Positions 53,694-62,709 of a DNA stretch of 64,000 nucleotides are shown here, piece after piece (position 1 is the stretch's first letter; every line of letters starts with the position of its first letter). Origin of the DNA: Rhizobium oryzicola (GTDB lineage Bacteria > Pseudomonadota > Alphaproteobacteria > Rhizobiales > Rhizobiaceae); contig NZ_JAUKWQ010000003.1 of the NCBI RefSeq assembly GCF_030504645.1, positions 124,001-188,000 of the forward strand. The letters run 5' to 3'. A program made the translations under genes and the position numbers. The notes under the pieces are model-generated. The model was not told where the DNA came from, did no database searches, and saw only the letters and a list, made by a program, of their open reading frames with translations.

Positions 53694-55277
53694 TTACGGA
53701 GCCGGCTCGAAGGTAAAGGCCGAGGTCCGCTCATCCATGCGCGGAATGATCTTGATGCCCTTCTTTGCCGCCCAGGTCATGCCCTGGAAGTAAAGCGGCA
53801 CGATCGCCATGTCATCGACGACCGTATGAACGGCAGCCTTGAGCATGTCGTTGCGCTTGGCATCATCCATTTCCGAGGTAAGCGCGATGAGCTGCTCGGT
53901 GAGCTTCGGATTGCAGTAGTTGCTCCAGTTGACGACGCCCCAGCCGCGCGCCTTGTCCGGGCAGGCCACCATCATGCGAATGCCAGAAGATGCTTCGGCC
54001 GTCTGCACGCCCCAGCCCATCATGACAGCGGAGAACTCGCCCTTGTTGCCCTTTGTATTGATGGCGGAGAAGGGAACCGCGTCCACATCCGTCTTGATGT
54101 TGACGCGGGTCAGCATCTGAGCGATCGCCTGGGCGACGCGGGCGTCATTCAGGAGGCGGTTGTTCGGCGTGCCGAGCGTCAGGGCAAAGCCGTTTGGATA
54201 GCCTGCCTCGGCCAGTAGCTTCTTGGCGCCTTCTGGATTGTAGGGCACCGTTTCCAGTGTGGGATCAAAGCCCATCATCTGGTCGGTGGCCAGATTGTTG
54301 GTCGGATAGGCAAGGCCCATCATCAGGCGCTCGCTGATCGCCTTGCGGTCGATTGCCATGTTGATGGCGCGGCGGACGCGGACATCCTGCAGCGGGTTCT
54401 TGCCGTTGTCTGCCTTGACGCCCGGTGAGCTTTCGCGGCCGCTGTCCAAAAAGAGGAAGATCAGCCGGTGGCTTTTCTTGGCGGCGTAGACCAGATCGGG
54501 ATTGGCCTTGACCTTCTCGATATCGGGCGTCGGAACGTTTTCGATGGCATTAACGTCACCTGAAAGCAGCGCTGTCATGCGAGCGCCGTCATTCGGCATG
54601 AAGCGTATGGTCACGCTGTCCCAGGCCGGCTTGCCACCCCAGAAGCCATCAAAGCGCTTCATCACCACACGGTCGTCCGGGGTATAGCTGACGAACTGGT
54701 AGGGACCGGTGCCGATCATGTGCTCGGGTGTGGCGAATTTGTCGCTGGTGACGCCTTGGCTCGCCTTCTTGCTGACCATGAAGATCGATGTCAGGTCTGC
54801 CGGCAGCAGCGGATAGGGTGTGGAAGTGGTGATGCGGATGGTCTGCGGATCAATGATCTCTGTCTTGGTGATCGAACCGGTATAGATCTTGAAGGAGGAG
54901 GGGCTGTTCTCGATTGTCCCGGGGCGGGCGAGAGAAAAGGCGACATCTTCGGCGGTGAAGTCGCTGCCGTCCTGGAACTTCGCCTTGCGAAGTTTGAACT
55001 CCCAGGTCGTGTCATTGATCTTCTTCCAGCTTTCCGCCAGGTCCGGCACGATCCGGCTGTCCGGGTCCATCTGGGTCAGCGTCTCGAACATATTGCGTGC
55101 GACCGCAATATTTTGGCTGGCATTGTGGAAATGCGGATCCATTGAGGTCGCCGACGAACTATAGGCGAGTTTCAGTTCCGCTGCCCATGCGCTAGCCGTT
55201 GGCAGGAGTGCCGTCAAAACAAGAGCGGTCGTGAAACGACGTATGGATAGGCGAGGCGATTTCGCTGCTGCTTGCAT
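53694..55277 (-). CDS. Peptide-type ABC importer solute-binding protein (family 5), second system
   Basis: 527 residues from ATG 55277, with AAGGGA upstream; the frame is open to 55475, but that part overlaps the divergent regulator. Seen: signal peptide FTTALVLTALLPTASAWAAE, cleavage near residue 33; ATSMDPHFHNASQNIAVARNMFETLTQMDPD, LAESWKKINDTTWEFKLRKAKFQDGSDFTAEDV and VRRAINMAIDRKAISERL. First gene of the 55277-44387 operon. Ligand likely an N-acylated or peptide-bonded amino acid, judged from the two M20 hydrolases downstream. Confidence 0.92.
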   Translation of the reverse strand: MQAAAKSPRLSIRRFTTALVLTALLPTASAWAAELKLAYSSSATSMDPHFHNASQNIAVARNMFETLTQMDPDSRIVPDLAESWKKINDTTWEFKLRKAKFQDGSDFTAEDVAFSLARPGTIENSPSSFKIYTGSITKTEIIDPQTIRITTSTPYPLLPADLTSIFMVSKKASQGVTSDKFATPEHMIGTGPYQFVSYTPDDRVVMKRFDGFWGGKPAWDSVTIRFMPNDGARMTALLSGDVNAIENVPTPDIEKVKANPDLVYAAKKSHRLIFLFLDSGRESSPGVKADNGKNPLQDVRVRRAINMAIDRKAISERLMMGLAYPTNNLATDQMMGFDPTLETVPYNPEGAKKLLAEAGYPNGFALTLGTPNNRLLNDARVAQAIAQMLTRVNIKTDVDAVPFSAINTKGNKGEFSAVMMGWGVQTAEASSGIRMMVACPDKARGWGVVNWSNYCNPKLTEQLIALTSEMDDAKRNDMLKAAVHTVVDDMAIVPLYFQGMTWAAKKGIKIIPRMDERTSAFTFEPAP

Positions 55278-55310
55278 GGTCTGTTCCCTTATTGATTTAG
55301 ATCTTTCTTT

Positions 55311-55326
55311 GTCCACTGTAGTGGAC
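55311..55326. promoter_or_regulatory. Candidate IclR operator
   Basis: GTCCAC-TGTA-GTGGAC is a perfect 16-base palindrome in the 115-base divergent interval, 34 bases upstream of the binding-protein start. It probably overlaps that promoter. Assignment to the adjacent IclR regulator is by position and symmetry. Confidence 0.6.
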
Positions 55327-55392
55327 ATGTGATCTTTATAAGGTAATTTAGAGGTCAAAATTTCGGGCATGTCAAGGCGAGGGTATTTGCAA

Positions 55393-56160
55393 ATGCATAT
55401 GAGGGCGCGCGGAACGGATCGTTTGCTCGACGTGCTGGATCTGCTGGCGGCGCAGCAACGCCCCACCACGCGCAATTCGATTGCGGCAGCACTCGGCGCC
55501 CCCCGCTCGACCGTCTACAGCATCATCGACACATTGCTCGCCCGTGGTTTTCTCGACCAGACTGAGCCGGAGGGGCTAATCGTGCCGGGGCGTCTCTGCG
55601 GATTGCTGGGACAGGTCTATGATCGCAGCGCCCCGCTGGCGCGGCAGGCAAAGGAGGTTGTCACCGATCTTGCGAAAGCGACCGGGGAAGTGAGTGAACT
55701 CGATGTCCTGCAGGATTGGAAACAGTTGATCCTGATTTCTCGGACCGGCCGCGGACACGGCTATCGTACAGCCGTTGAAGGCTCCCGCTTTCCGCTCCCG
55801 GCAACCGCGGCGGCGCGCTTCCTGCTGGACGGTTATAGCCTCGATGACCTGAGACGTTCGATCCCGGCCGAGGATTACGTCTCGCCGACCGGCCGCACCT
55901 CAACGCCGGAAATTCTCCATCAGGAAGTGGCCGAGGCTCGCCGCCAGGGCCACTGGGTGACAAAGGGGCTCGTTGATCCCTATGTTGCCTGTGTGACCGC
56001 GCCGGTTCGCAGCTGCGAGGGCCGCTGCATCGCCGTCATCTGCCTCGTTGTGCCGCTGCAGGAAATCGACCGGCGGGAGGCCGAATATGTCGCCGCCACC
56101 ACACAAGCGGCGGCAAAACTGAGCAGCGATTGCGCGCTTCTGGAAAATCCCGCCTTCTGA
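55393..56160 (+). CDS. IclR-family transcriptional regulator, second system
   Basis: 255 residues from ATG 55393, eight bases after GAGGG; ATG 55369 would place the ribosome site inside the gene. Seen: TDRLLDVLDLLAAQQRPTTRNSIAAALGAPRSTVYSIIDTLLARGFL (winged HTH) and an effector domain with LAKATGEVSELDVLQDWKQLILISRTGRGHGYRTAVEGSRFPLPATAAARFLL. Divergent from the second Dpp operon, whose expression it probably governs. Confidence 0.88.
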   Translation: MHMRARGTDRLLDVLDLLAAQQRPTTRNSIAAALGAPRSTVYSIIDTLLARGFLDQTEPEGLIVPGRLCGLLGQVYDRSAPLARQAKEVVTDLAKATGEVSELDVLQDWKQLILISRTGRGHGYRTAVEGSRFPLPATAAARFLLDGYSLDDLRRSIPAEDYVSPTGRTSTPEILHQEVAEARRQGHWVTKGLVDPYVACVTAPVRSCEGRCIAVICLVVPLQEIDRREAEYVAATTQAAAKLSSDCALLENPAF

Positions 56161-56350
56161 TCGACTCTTGTTATCAACGCGGCCGGAAGTAGGCTTTTCG
56201 TCCTTTGCAAGAGCGGGCGCCGCCGACTTGCGAGCACGTTCGCGGCGCCATGGCTGTTCTTCCATATATTCGCGGGCGCCAAAGAGTCGTCCGCGACAGG
56301 GCCGACGCTTCGACAGTGCCAGTGTTTGATGCATCTGCGCCGATTCCGAA

Positions 56351-56385
56351 TTGACAAATGTCGCGCGGCAAAAATATGCTTTTGC
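56351..56385 (+). promoter_or_regulatory. Predicted promoter and overlapping operator of the iorA unit
   Basis: TTGACA at 56351-56356 and TATGCT at 56375-56380 are separated by 18 bases, a credible sigma-70-type promoter. A dyad GCAAAA-N6-TTTTGC (56368-56385) covers the -10 box, the classic position for repression. The MarR regulator encoded at the far end of the unit is the most likely binder. The start codon lies about 40 bases beyond the expected transcription start. Confidence 0.55.
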
Positions 56386-56425
56386 AAATGATTACGGTAA
56401 GCCGAAAAGGCAAAGGGGAACGACC

Positions 56426-58579
56426 ATGGCCGAGCGATCGTTTGCGCGGGAAGTCGAGGATCTGAAACTCGGCGAGGGAGAGATCTTCCGGGGCGAGGGT
56501 ATTCTTGCCATCACCAAGGCCCTGCTGCAGTCGGGCGTATCATATGTCGGCGGGTATCAGGGGTCGCCCATCTCGCATCTGATGGATGTCCTGGCCGACG
56601 CCAAGGAGATCATGGAGGATCTCGGCGTCCATTTCGAAACCTCCGCTTCGGAAGCGGCGGCGGCGGCGATGTTGTCGGCATCCGTCATGTATCCCGTCCG
56701 CGGTGCAGTGACGTGGAAATCGACAGCAGGCACCAATGTTGCCTCCGATGCCCTGTCCAACCTGTCTTCGGGCGGTGTCAATGGTGGCGCTCTGATCATC
56801 CTCGGAGAGGATTTCGGCGAAGGTTCCTCCATCATGCAGGAGCGCAGCCATGCCTTTGCGATGAAGTCGCAGATGTGGCTGCTTGATCCGCGCCCTAACC
56901 TGCCTTCCATGGTGCAGGCAGTTGAGGACGGCTTCCAGCTCTCGGAAGCCTCCAATACGCCGGTCATGCTGCAGGTGCGCATCCGAGCCTGTCACGTGCA
57001 TGGTCAGTTCGTCGCCAAGGACAACAAGCGGCCTGAGTTCACATTGCGCCAGGCGCTTGAAAATCCGGTTCGCGACGTCAACCGCATCGTGCTGCCGCCG
57101 GCCAATTTTGCGCAGGATAAGGATAAGCTGGAGCGCCGCTGGCCGGCTGCCATCAATTTCATCAAGGAGCGAAAGCTCAACGAGTTCTTCGGGCCTGATG
57201 AGGGTGAGATCGGCATCATCACACTGGGCGGGCTCTATAACGGCGTCATGCGCAGCCTGCAGCAGCTGGGCCTTGCGGATGTCTACGGCAATTCGTCCGT
57301 GCCGATCTACGTGATGAACGTCGCCTATCCCACAATCGATGAAGAGGTCGTCGATTTCTGCCTCGGCAAGAAGGCCGTGATCATGATTGAGGAGGGCGCG
57401 CCCGAATATATCGAACAATCGCTGCATACGCTGATGCGCCGCCGGGACATCCAGACGCGCCTCCACGGCAAGGATATCCTGCCACGCGGTGGCGAGTATA
57501 CGGCGCCGGTCATGCTGAAGGGGCTGACAACCTTCATCGAGATGTATAATCGCCTTCTGCTCGGCAATCAGCCACCCGTGCCCGACCCGACGCCGGTTCT
57601 CAATGATCCCAAGGTAAAGGCCCTGGCTGACGTGGTGCCGGCACGGCCCGCGGGTTTTTGCACCGGCTGTCCGGAACGGCCGATCTTTGCGGCCATGAAG
57701 CTGGTCGAGAAGGAACTCGGCGAACATCACGTCTCTGCCGATATCGGCTGCCACCTGTTTTCGATCCTGCCCCCGTTCAATATCGGCGGCACGACGATGG
57801 GTTATGGTCTGGGTCCGGCGTCTGCTTCCGCCTTCAATGTCGATGCGGACAAGCGCTCGATCGCTGTCATGGGCGATGGCGGCTTCTGGCATAACGGCCT
57901 GGCGACTTCTGTTGGCAATGCTGTGTTCAACAAGCAGAATGGCGTCATCCTTGTTGTCGACAACTACTATTCAGCAGCGACCGGTGGGCAGGACATCCTG
58001 TCATCGCGGGCCATCAATCCCAACCGCAAGACGAACAATTCCATTGTGGATGCGGTGAAGGGGATCGGCGCCACCTGGGTGCGCCAGATCGACCGGACCT
58101 ATGATGTCGCAAAAATGCGCGACACGCTGAAAGAGGCGCTGACCACTGACGAGACGGGGCCGAAGATCATCGTCGCCTCGTCGGAATGCATGCTGAACAA
58201 GCAGCGTCGGGTGAGGCCGCAATTCGCCAAGGCGGTGAAGGATGGCAAGCGCATGATCAAGGAGCGCTTCGGCGTGGATGAGGATGTTTGCACCGGCGAT
58301 CACGCCTGCATCCGCCTCTCCGGCTGTCCGTCGCTTTCGGTCAAGCATACCGATGATCCGCTGAAGGATGATCCTGTGGCGGCCATCGACAATTCCTGCG
58401 TCGGCTGTGGCAATTGCGGCGAGGTGTCGGAGGCGGCCGTGCTCTGTCCGTCCTTCTACCGGGCGGATGTCATCCACAACCCGACCGGCTGGGACAAATT
58501 CCTCGCCAAGCTTCGCGCTTCTGTCATCGGCTGGCTGCAGGCGCGCCGTGCCGCTGGCCGCATTGTCTTTGCAGATTGA
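56426..58579 (+). CDS. iorA: Indolepyruvate ferredoxin oxidoreductase, alpha subunit
   Basis: TPP-dependent oxidative decarboxylation of arylpyruvates (indole-, phenyl-, 4-hydroxyphenylpyruvate) to aryl-acetyl-CoA. 717 residues from ATG 56426, preceded by AAAGGGGAACGACC. Seen: GYQGSPISHLMDVLADA and HFETSASEAAAAAMLSASVMYPVRGAVTWKSTAGTNVASDAL (pyrimidine-binding domain), CTGCPERPIFAAMKLV, MGDGGFWHNGLATS with VVDNYYSAATGGQD (TPP/Mg motif, about 482-515), and a C-terminal iron-sulfur segment whose clear cluster motif is CVGCGNCGEVSEAAVLCP. Ten bases from its partner gene. Confidence 0.92.
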   Translation: MAERSFAREVEDLKLGEGEIFRGEGILAITKALLQSGVSYVGGYQGSPISHLMDVLADAKEIMEDLGVHFETSASEAAAAAMLSASVMYPVRGAVTWKSTAGTNVASDALSNLSSGGVNGGALIILGEDFGEGSSIMQERSHAFAMKSQMWLLDPRPNLPSMVQAVEDGFQLSEASNTPVMLQVRIRACHVHGQFVAKDNKRPEFTLRQALENPVRDVNRIVLPPANFAQDKDKLERRWPAAINFIKERKLNEFFGPDEGEIGIITLGGLYNGVMRSLQQLGLADVYGNSSVPIYVMNVAYPTIDEEVVDFCLGKKAVIMIEEGAPEYIEQSLHTLMRRRDIQTRLHGKDILPRGGEYTAPVMLKGLTTFIEMYNRLLLGNQPPVPDPTPVLNDPKVKALADVVPARPAGFCTGCPERPIFAAMKLVEKELGEHHVSADIGCHLFSILPPFNIGGTTMGYGLGPASASAFNVDADKRSIAVMGDGGFWHNGLATSVGNAVFNKQNGVILVVDNYYSAATGGQDILSSRAINPNRKTNNSIVDAVKGIGATWVRQIDRTYDVAKMRDTLKEALTTDETGPKIIVASSECMLNKQRRVRPQFAKAVKDGKRMIKERFGVDEDVCTGDHACIRLSGCPSLSVKHTDDPLKDDPVAAIDNSCVGCGNCGEVSEAAVLCPSFYRADVIHNPTGWDKFLAKLRASVIGWLQARRAAGRIVFAD

Positions 58580-58589
58580 GGGGTTGACG

Positions 58590-60137
58590 ATGAACGAGAC
58601 CGTGAATCCCAAAACCTTGCTGGTTTCAGACAAGCCGCTGACACTCGCCATCATGGCCATGGGCGGTCAGGGCGGTGGCGTGCTCTCTGACTGGATCGTC
58701 GGGCTTGCCGAGGCGCAGGGCTGGATGGCGCAGTCGACCTCTGTGCCGGGCGTTGCCCAGCGGACGGGTGCCACGATCTACTATATCGAGATGCTGCCGG
58801 CCCGGGGCGGTGTGTCGCCGATCTTCTCGCTGATGCCGACGCCGGGCGATGTGGATGTCGTGCTGGCCTCCGAACTGATGGAGGCGGGCCGTTCCGTTCT
58901 GCGCGGTCTGGTGACGCCCGACCGGACGACGCTGATTGCCTCCACGCATCGATCCTTTGCCGTTGGCGAAAAGGAAAAGCCCGGCGACGGCATCGGCGAT
59001 CCCACGGTGGTGGTCGGCGCAACCGATTTTGCCGCTAAGCGCACCATCGCCTTTGACATGGAGACCCTCGCCACAAAGAACGGCAGCGTCATTTCCGCGT
59101 CGATGTTCGGCGCTCTGGCAGGCGCCGGTGTCCTGCCTTTTGCGAAGGAGGCCTTCGAGGCGACGATCCGTGGCGGCGGCAAGGGCGTGGAGCCCAGCCT
59201 GCGTGCCTTCAACGCTTCCTTCGAGCGGGCGCAATCAAAGCCACGAGATGAGGTGAGTGCGACACCCGTCAAACGGTATGATGCCCTCCCGGAATCCGCC
59301 GCCCACCCAGACCTCGATCGATTGGTTCATCGCCTGCGTGCCGAGTTTCCCGAAGTCGCCTGGCCGCTGCTGTTTGCGGGTATCAAGAAGCTCACCGATT
59401 TTCAGGATGCTGCCTATGCCGGCGAATATCTCGATCGGGTCGGCAAACTCTACGCTCTGGACAGGACGCACGGCGGCGAAGCCAAGGATTTTGCCTTCAC
59501 TGTTCAATCGGCAAAATATGTGGCTGTCGCCATGGCCTATGACGATGTCATCCGGGTAGCGGACCTCAAGACGCGGGGCAGCCGCTTTAATCGTGTTGCC
59601 AAGGAAGTCGGGGTCAAGGATGGCCAGATCCTCTACATGACGGAATATATGCATCCGCGCATGGAAGAGATCTGCGGCATGATGCCGAACGGGCTTGGGC
59701 GCTGGATCGAAAGCCGTCCATCGCTATTTGCCTGGCTGGACCGGCGCATCAACAAAGGGCGACGGGTGCAGACGGGCACACTGTTCTGGTTCCTGACGCT
59801 CTATTCGATCGCCGGGCTGCGCCGCATCCGCCGAGGGACGCTACGGCATGCCCAGGAGATCGAGCATCGCGAGGCCTGGTTGAGTGCGGCCGTAGCTCAG
59901 CTGGCGCGCAATTACGATCTTGCAGTCGAAGTGATCAACAACCGCCGCCTGGTGAAGGGTTACTCCGATACCCACGCGCGCGGACTGTCGAAATTTGACC
60001 GGGTGATGTCTGCGCTTCCGTTGCTTCAGGATCGTGCCGACGGAGCCGCCTGGATGAAGCGGCTGAGGCAAGCGGCGCTGCTCGATGAGAGCGGAATTGC
60101 ACTCGATGGTGCGTTGAAGACGGTCGCGACGTTGTAA
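58590..60137 (+). CDS. Indolepyruvate oxidoreductase beta-subunit-family protein (long form)
   Basis: 515 residues from ATG 58590. The N-terminal 200 residues match the gamma domain of 2-oxoacid ferredoxin oxidoreductases: MAMGGQGGGVLSDWIVGLAEAQG, SVPGVAQRTGATIYYIEML and VDVVLASELMEAGR. The C-terminal 300 residues (FPEVAWPLLFAGIKKLTDFQDAAYAGEYLDRV, VAMAYDDVIRVADLKTRGSRF) form an extra helical domain present in proteobacterial long forms and absent from archaeal IorB. Forms the enzyme with IorA; cytoplasmic. Confidence 0.9.
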   Translation: MNETVNPKTLLVSDKPLTLAIMAMGGQGGGVLSDWIVGLAEAQGWMAQSTSVPGVAQRTGATIYYIEMLPARGGVSPIFSLMPTPGDVDVVLASELMEAGRSVLRGLVTPDRTTLIASTHRSFAVGEKEKPGDGIGDPTVVVGATDFAAKRTIAFDMETLATKNGSVISASMFGALAGAGVLPFAKEAFEATIRGGGKGVEPSLRAFNASFERAQSKPRDEVSATPVKRYDALPESAAHPDLDRLVHRLRAEFPEVAWPLLFAGIKKLTDFQDAAYAGEYLDRVGKLYALDRTHGGEAKDFAFTVQSAKYVAVAMAYDDVIRVADLKTRGSRFNRVAKEVGVKDGQILYMTEYMHPRMEEICGMMPNGLGRWIESRPSLFAWLDRRINKGRRVQTGTLFWFLTLYSIAGLRRIRRGTLRHAQEIEHREAWLSAAVAQLARNYDLAVEVINNRRLVKGYSDTHARGLSKFDRVMSALPLLQDRADGAAWMKRLRQAALLDESGIALDGALKTVATL

Positions 60138-60153
60138 GCGCTTCGCCCCGTAT

Positions 60154-60663
60154 TCAAATCTCGTGCTTGCGGATGTTGACGAGGATCTTGTGCAGGATGC
60201 CGGTAAAAGTCCGGTATTCGTCCTCGTCGATCGCATCGAACATCCGCAGCATGGAATCATACATCGTCGGCCAGAAGGTGGCGAAGGCGGTGCGACCTTC
60301 CTCCGTGATCGTGACGTCGCGGATACGCATGTCTTCTGCCCGCGGCGTGCGGCGGATATAGCCCTGCTCCTCCAGGGAATCGAGCGTGCGGCTCATGGTC
60401 GATTGCTCGATGACTGCAAAGACGGAGAGTTCGTTGATGGTCAGCGAGTCGGAAACGCTGAGGACGGCAAGGGTCCGCATCTTCGCCGTTGTCAGGTCGT
60501 ATTCCCGCAGCTCTTCCGCCAGGTTGGCGTTCCAGCGCGCGATGATCCGGTTCATCAGATAGGGTGCGAAATGGTTGAGTCCGATCTCGCCCAGTGTCGG
60601 GCGATCGGGTTCGCCACCGTCCTTCGGTCTCCGCAACACGATACCTGAAAATCGCTCTGCCAT
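60154..60663 (-). CDS. MarR-family transcriptional regulator
   Basis: 169 residues from ATG 60663 (MAERFSGIVL); upstream codons lack homology. Seen: LNHFAPYLMNRIIARWNANLAEELREYDLTTAKMRTLAVLSVSDSLTINELSVFAVIEQSTMSRTLDSLEEQGYIRRTP and wing RIRDVTITEEG. Convergent with the iorB-type gene (16-base gap) and downstream of the cyclase gene. Likely repressor of the arylpyruvate genes, with an aromatic acid as ligand. Confidence 0.88.
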   Translation of the reverse strand: MAERFSGIVLRRPKDGGEPDRPTLGEIGLNHFAPYLMNRIIARWNANLAEELREYDLTTAKMRTLAVLSVSDSLTINELSVFAVIEQSTMSRTLDSLEEQGYIRRTPRAEDMRIRDVTITEEGRTAFATFWPTMYDSMLRMFDAIDEDEYRTFTGILHKILVNIRKHEI

Positions 60664-60794
60664 GTAGCCTCTGTCGGTGGGATGACGGCTGACCCGCGAA
60701 TACCCTCTGGTGATGGTCATCCAGGCTGCCGAACACCGGTCCTGCTTGTCTTGCGCGCTGGTTAACAGAGGATGCGAAGGGTCGCCAGAGAAAA

Positions 60795-60815
60795 GCATTG
60801 CCTATTTCGCAATGC
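60795..60815. promoter_or_regulatory. Inverted repeat upstream of the MarR gene
   Basis: GCATTGC-CTATTTC-GCAATGC: perfect 7-base arms with a 7-base spacer, 132 bases upstream of the MarR start, in the only non-coding interval between it and the cyclase gene (60664-60877). Possible autoregulatory operator. Confidence 0.4.
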
Positions 60816-60877
60816 GGTCGCCCGGGCGTCACCGGCCCACGCTCTTAGAGGCGGACCGGTGAGGTGTTGATTTGCTA

Positions 60878-61663
60878 TCAGCCAGTGATCAGCGCGAGCG
60901 CCCGGACCGGAGAGCCCGTACCCTTGACGAACTTCAGCGGAGCGGCAATCAGGATTGCGCCCTTGGGCGGCAGCTGATCAAGGTTCGACAGCGACGCAAG
61001 GCCGTATTTGTTGTTCTTGTGCATCAGGTTGTGCGCCGGGAAGGGCGGGTTCATACCGCCAGCGGAACCGGCGTCGGTGCCTATGGTTTCCTGGCCCCAG
61101 CCGATAATGCCCTTGGACAAGAGATACTCGATAGCTTCCGCGGTCGGGCCCGGCGAATGCGGTCCGTTTTCGTCGGCGTTGAGGAAGGTCTCGGTCGAGC
61201 CATTGCGCTTGTACCAGTCAGAGCGCATCAGAACCCAGGTTCCGGCCTCGATCTCGCCGTGTTCGGCCTCCCACTCCTTGATGCTCTCAACGGTCAGCAG
61301 ATAGTCGGGATTTTCCGCAGCTTCCTTGGAGCGGTCGATGACATTGACGGGTGCCACGAAATTCTGCGGCGGGATGGTATCCGTCGTATTGTTTGGATTG
61401 TCCTTGCCGGTGATCCAGTGACAGGGTGCATCAAAATGGGTGCCGGTATGCTCGCCAAGCTCCAGCCAGTTCCAGGCCCAGAATGGACCATCCTCGTTAT
61501 ACTCGGAAATGGTATGGACCGCGACCTTGGGCGTGTTCTTGCCGAATTGTGGCGGAAGGTACAGAACCGGCGTGTCTGGTCCGAGCGGAGCCGTCAGGTC
61601 AACGACCTTGACGGAGCCGGTGAGAAGGGCGGAGGCGAGCGTGGCGAGTGTTGGTGATGACAT
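60878..61663 (-). CDS. Cyclase-family hydrolase (kynurenine-formamidase-like)
   Basis: 261 residues from ATG 61663. Seen: the metal-binding signature HTGTHFDAPCHW (H72, H76, D78, H82), VVDLTAPLGPDTPV at the N-terminus, and GWGQETIGTDAGSAGG toward the C-terminus, all diagnostic of the cyclase/KynB family. These enzymes hydrolyse formyl-kynurenine, isatin or cyclic amides. Next to arylpyruvate oxidoreductase genes, an indole- or tryptophan-related amide (for example isatin or N-formyl kynurenine) is plausible, but not shown by sequence. Confidence 0.88.
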   Translation of the reverse strand: MSSPTLATLASALLTGSVKVVDLTAPLGPDTPVLYLPPQFGKNTPKVAVHTISEYNEDGPFWAWNWLELGEHTGTHFDAPCHWITGKDNPNNTTDTIPPQNFVAPVNVIDRSKEAAENPDYLLTVESIKEWEAEHGEIEAGTWVLMRSDWYKRNGSTETFLNADENGPHSPGPTAEAIEYLLSKGIIGWGQETIGTDAGSAGGMNPPFPAHNLMHKNNKYGLASLSNLDQLPPKGAILIAAPLKFVKGTGSPVRALALITG

Positions 61664-61960
61664 GGGCCGGGTTCCCTTATGTTGGCCAGTTTTCGTGAGC
61701 TGGGCGACGACCGGTTTCCTCTCCGGAGATCGCGTAGCGTGAGACGAGCGTATTGAAGAAAATATGGATATGCAAGCAATTCTCGGCATGCCGATAACGC
61801 AATTCCTCACCTCGCGGCGGCGTCGTTCCGGCGTCGATATTCCTAATCAAAGCGCGCCTTTCTGTGCGGCCGAGCTAACTCCACGGCATGCCGAGATTGT
61901 CCGCGCGCTTGATCGTTTCCAGGTGTTGTATGCGTTTGAATTTATGCGCGAGGAGATGCT
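61664..61960. other. Intergenic interval upstream of the cyclase gene
   Basis: 297 bases holding the cyclase promoter region and the downstream flank of the permease gene. No open frame with homology, no strong terminator and no clear palindrome was seen. Confidence 0.5.
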
Positions 61961-62635
61961 TTACCGCGTTCTTTCCTTGCTGAATTTCCGCTCCAGCAGA
62001 CCGACCAGCCGCACCATCGGCCAGAGGAAGGCAATGTAGATGAGAGCCGCGCCAAGCAGCGGCGTCGGGTTAGCGTAGAGCGCTTGAGCGTCCAGCCCCT
62101 CCTTCATGAGCTCGGCAAGGGCGACCGTTGAGGCAAGTGAGGTATCCTTGAACATAGAAACGCAGTTGTTGGTCGTCGGTGGGATGACGACGCGGATTGC
62201 CTGCGGCAGGATGACCTTGCGCAGCGTGACGACAAAGGGCAGGCCGAGCGCCGCGGCTGCCTCGAACTGCCCCTTGCCGATCCCTTCTATGCCGGAGCGG
62301 AAGACCTCCGCCATGTAGGCGGCCATGACGATGCCGAAGGCCATGATCGCGCAGGTCCATGAGGACAGGCGGATGCCGACGAAGGGGAGCGCAAAGTAGA
62401 TGATCATCAACACGACGAGCATGGGCGTGGCGCGCAGGATGTCGATGTAGAACACAGCGAGATAGCGCACCGGCTTTGGCCCGTAGAGCCTGAACAGGCC
62501 GATCAATAGGCCGGCTGGAATGCCGACGCCAATGCCGGCAAAACCGAGGAGGAACGTGTTGATCACGCCACGTAGCAGTGCCGGAAAGGCGCTGCCAAAG
62601 ACCTCGAGGTTGAAAAATGTGTCGAGGAGAGTCAT
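61961..62635 (-). CDS. Polar amino-acid-type ABC importer permease
   Basis: 224 residues from ATG 62635 (MTLLDTFFNLEVFG); the ATG at 62668 is less likely. Seen: LLRGVINTFLLGFAGIGVGIPAGLLIGLF, YIDILRATPMLVVLMIIYFALPFVGI (the R-x-TP motif) and EVFRSGIEGIGKGQFEAAAALGLPFVVTLRKVILPQAI. Only one permease and one receptor are encoded here; no second permease or ATPase follows, so it works as a homodimer with a shared ATPase or is incomplete. Confidence 0.92.
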   Translation of the reverse strand: MTLLDTFFNLEVFGSAFPALLRGVINTFLLGFAGIGVGIPAGLLIGLFRLYGPKPVRYLAVFYIDILRATPMLVVLMIIYFALPFVGIRLSSWTCAIMAFGIVMAAYMAEVFRSGIEGIGKGQFEAAAALGLPFVVTLRKVILPQAIRVVIPPTTNNCVSMFKDTSLASTVALAELMKEGLDAQALYANPTPLLGAALIYIAFLWPMVRLVGLLERKFSKERTR

Positions 62636-62709
62636 GCCACTGGCCTTTGGATTGCATCCGTCGTGCACCCGGCGCCGGGTGATGACCGGCGCCGGTTCGC
62701 ATTAAGGCC

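Noticed and set aside
56540..57892. 450-codon open frame on - opposite iorA
   Set aside because: Shadow of iorA; no family features.
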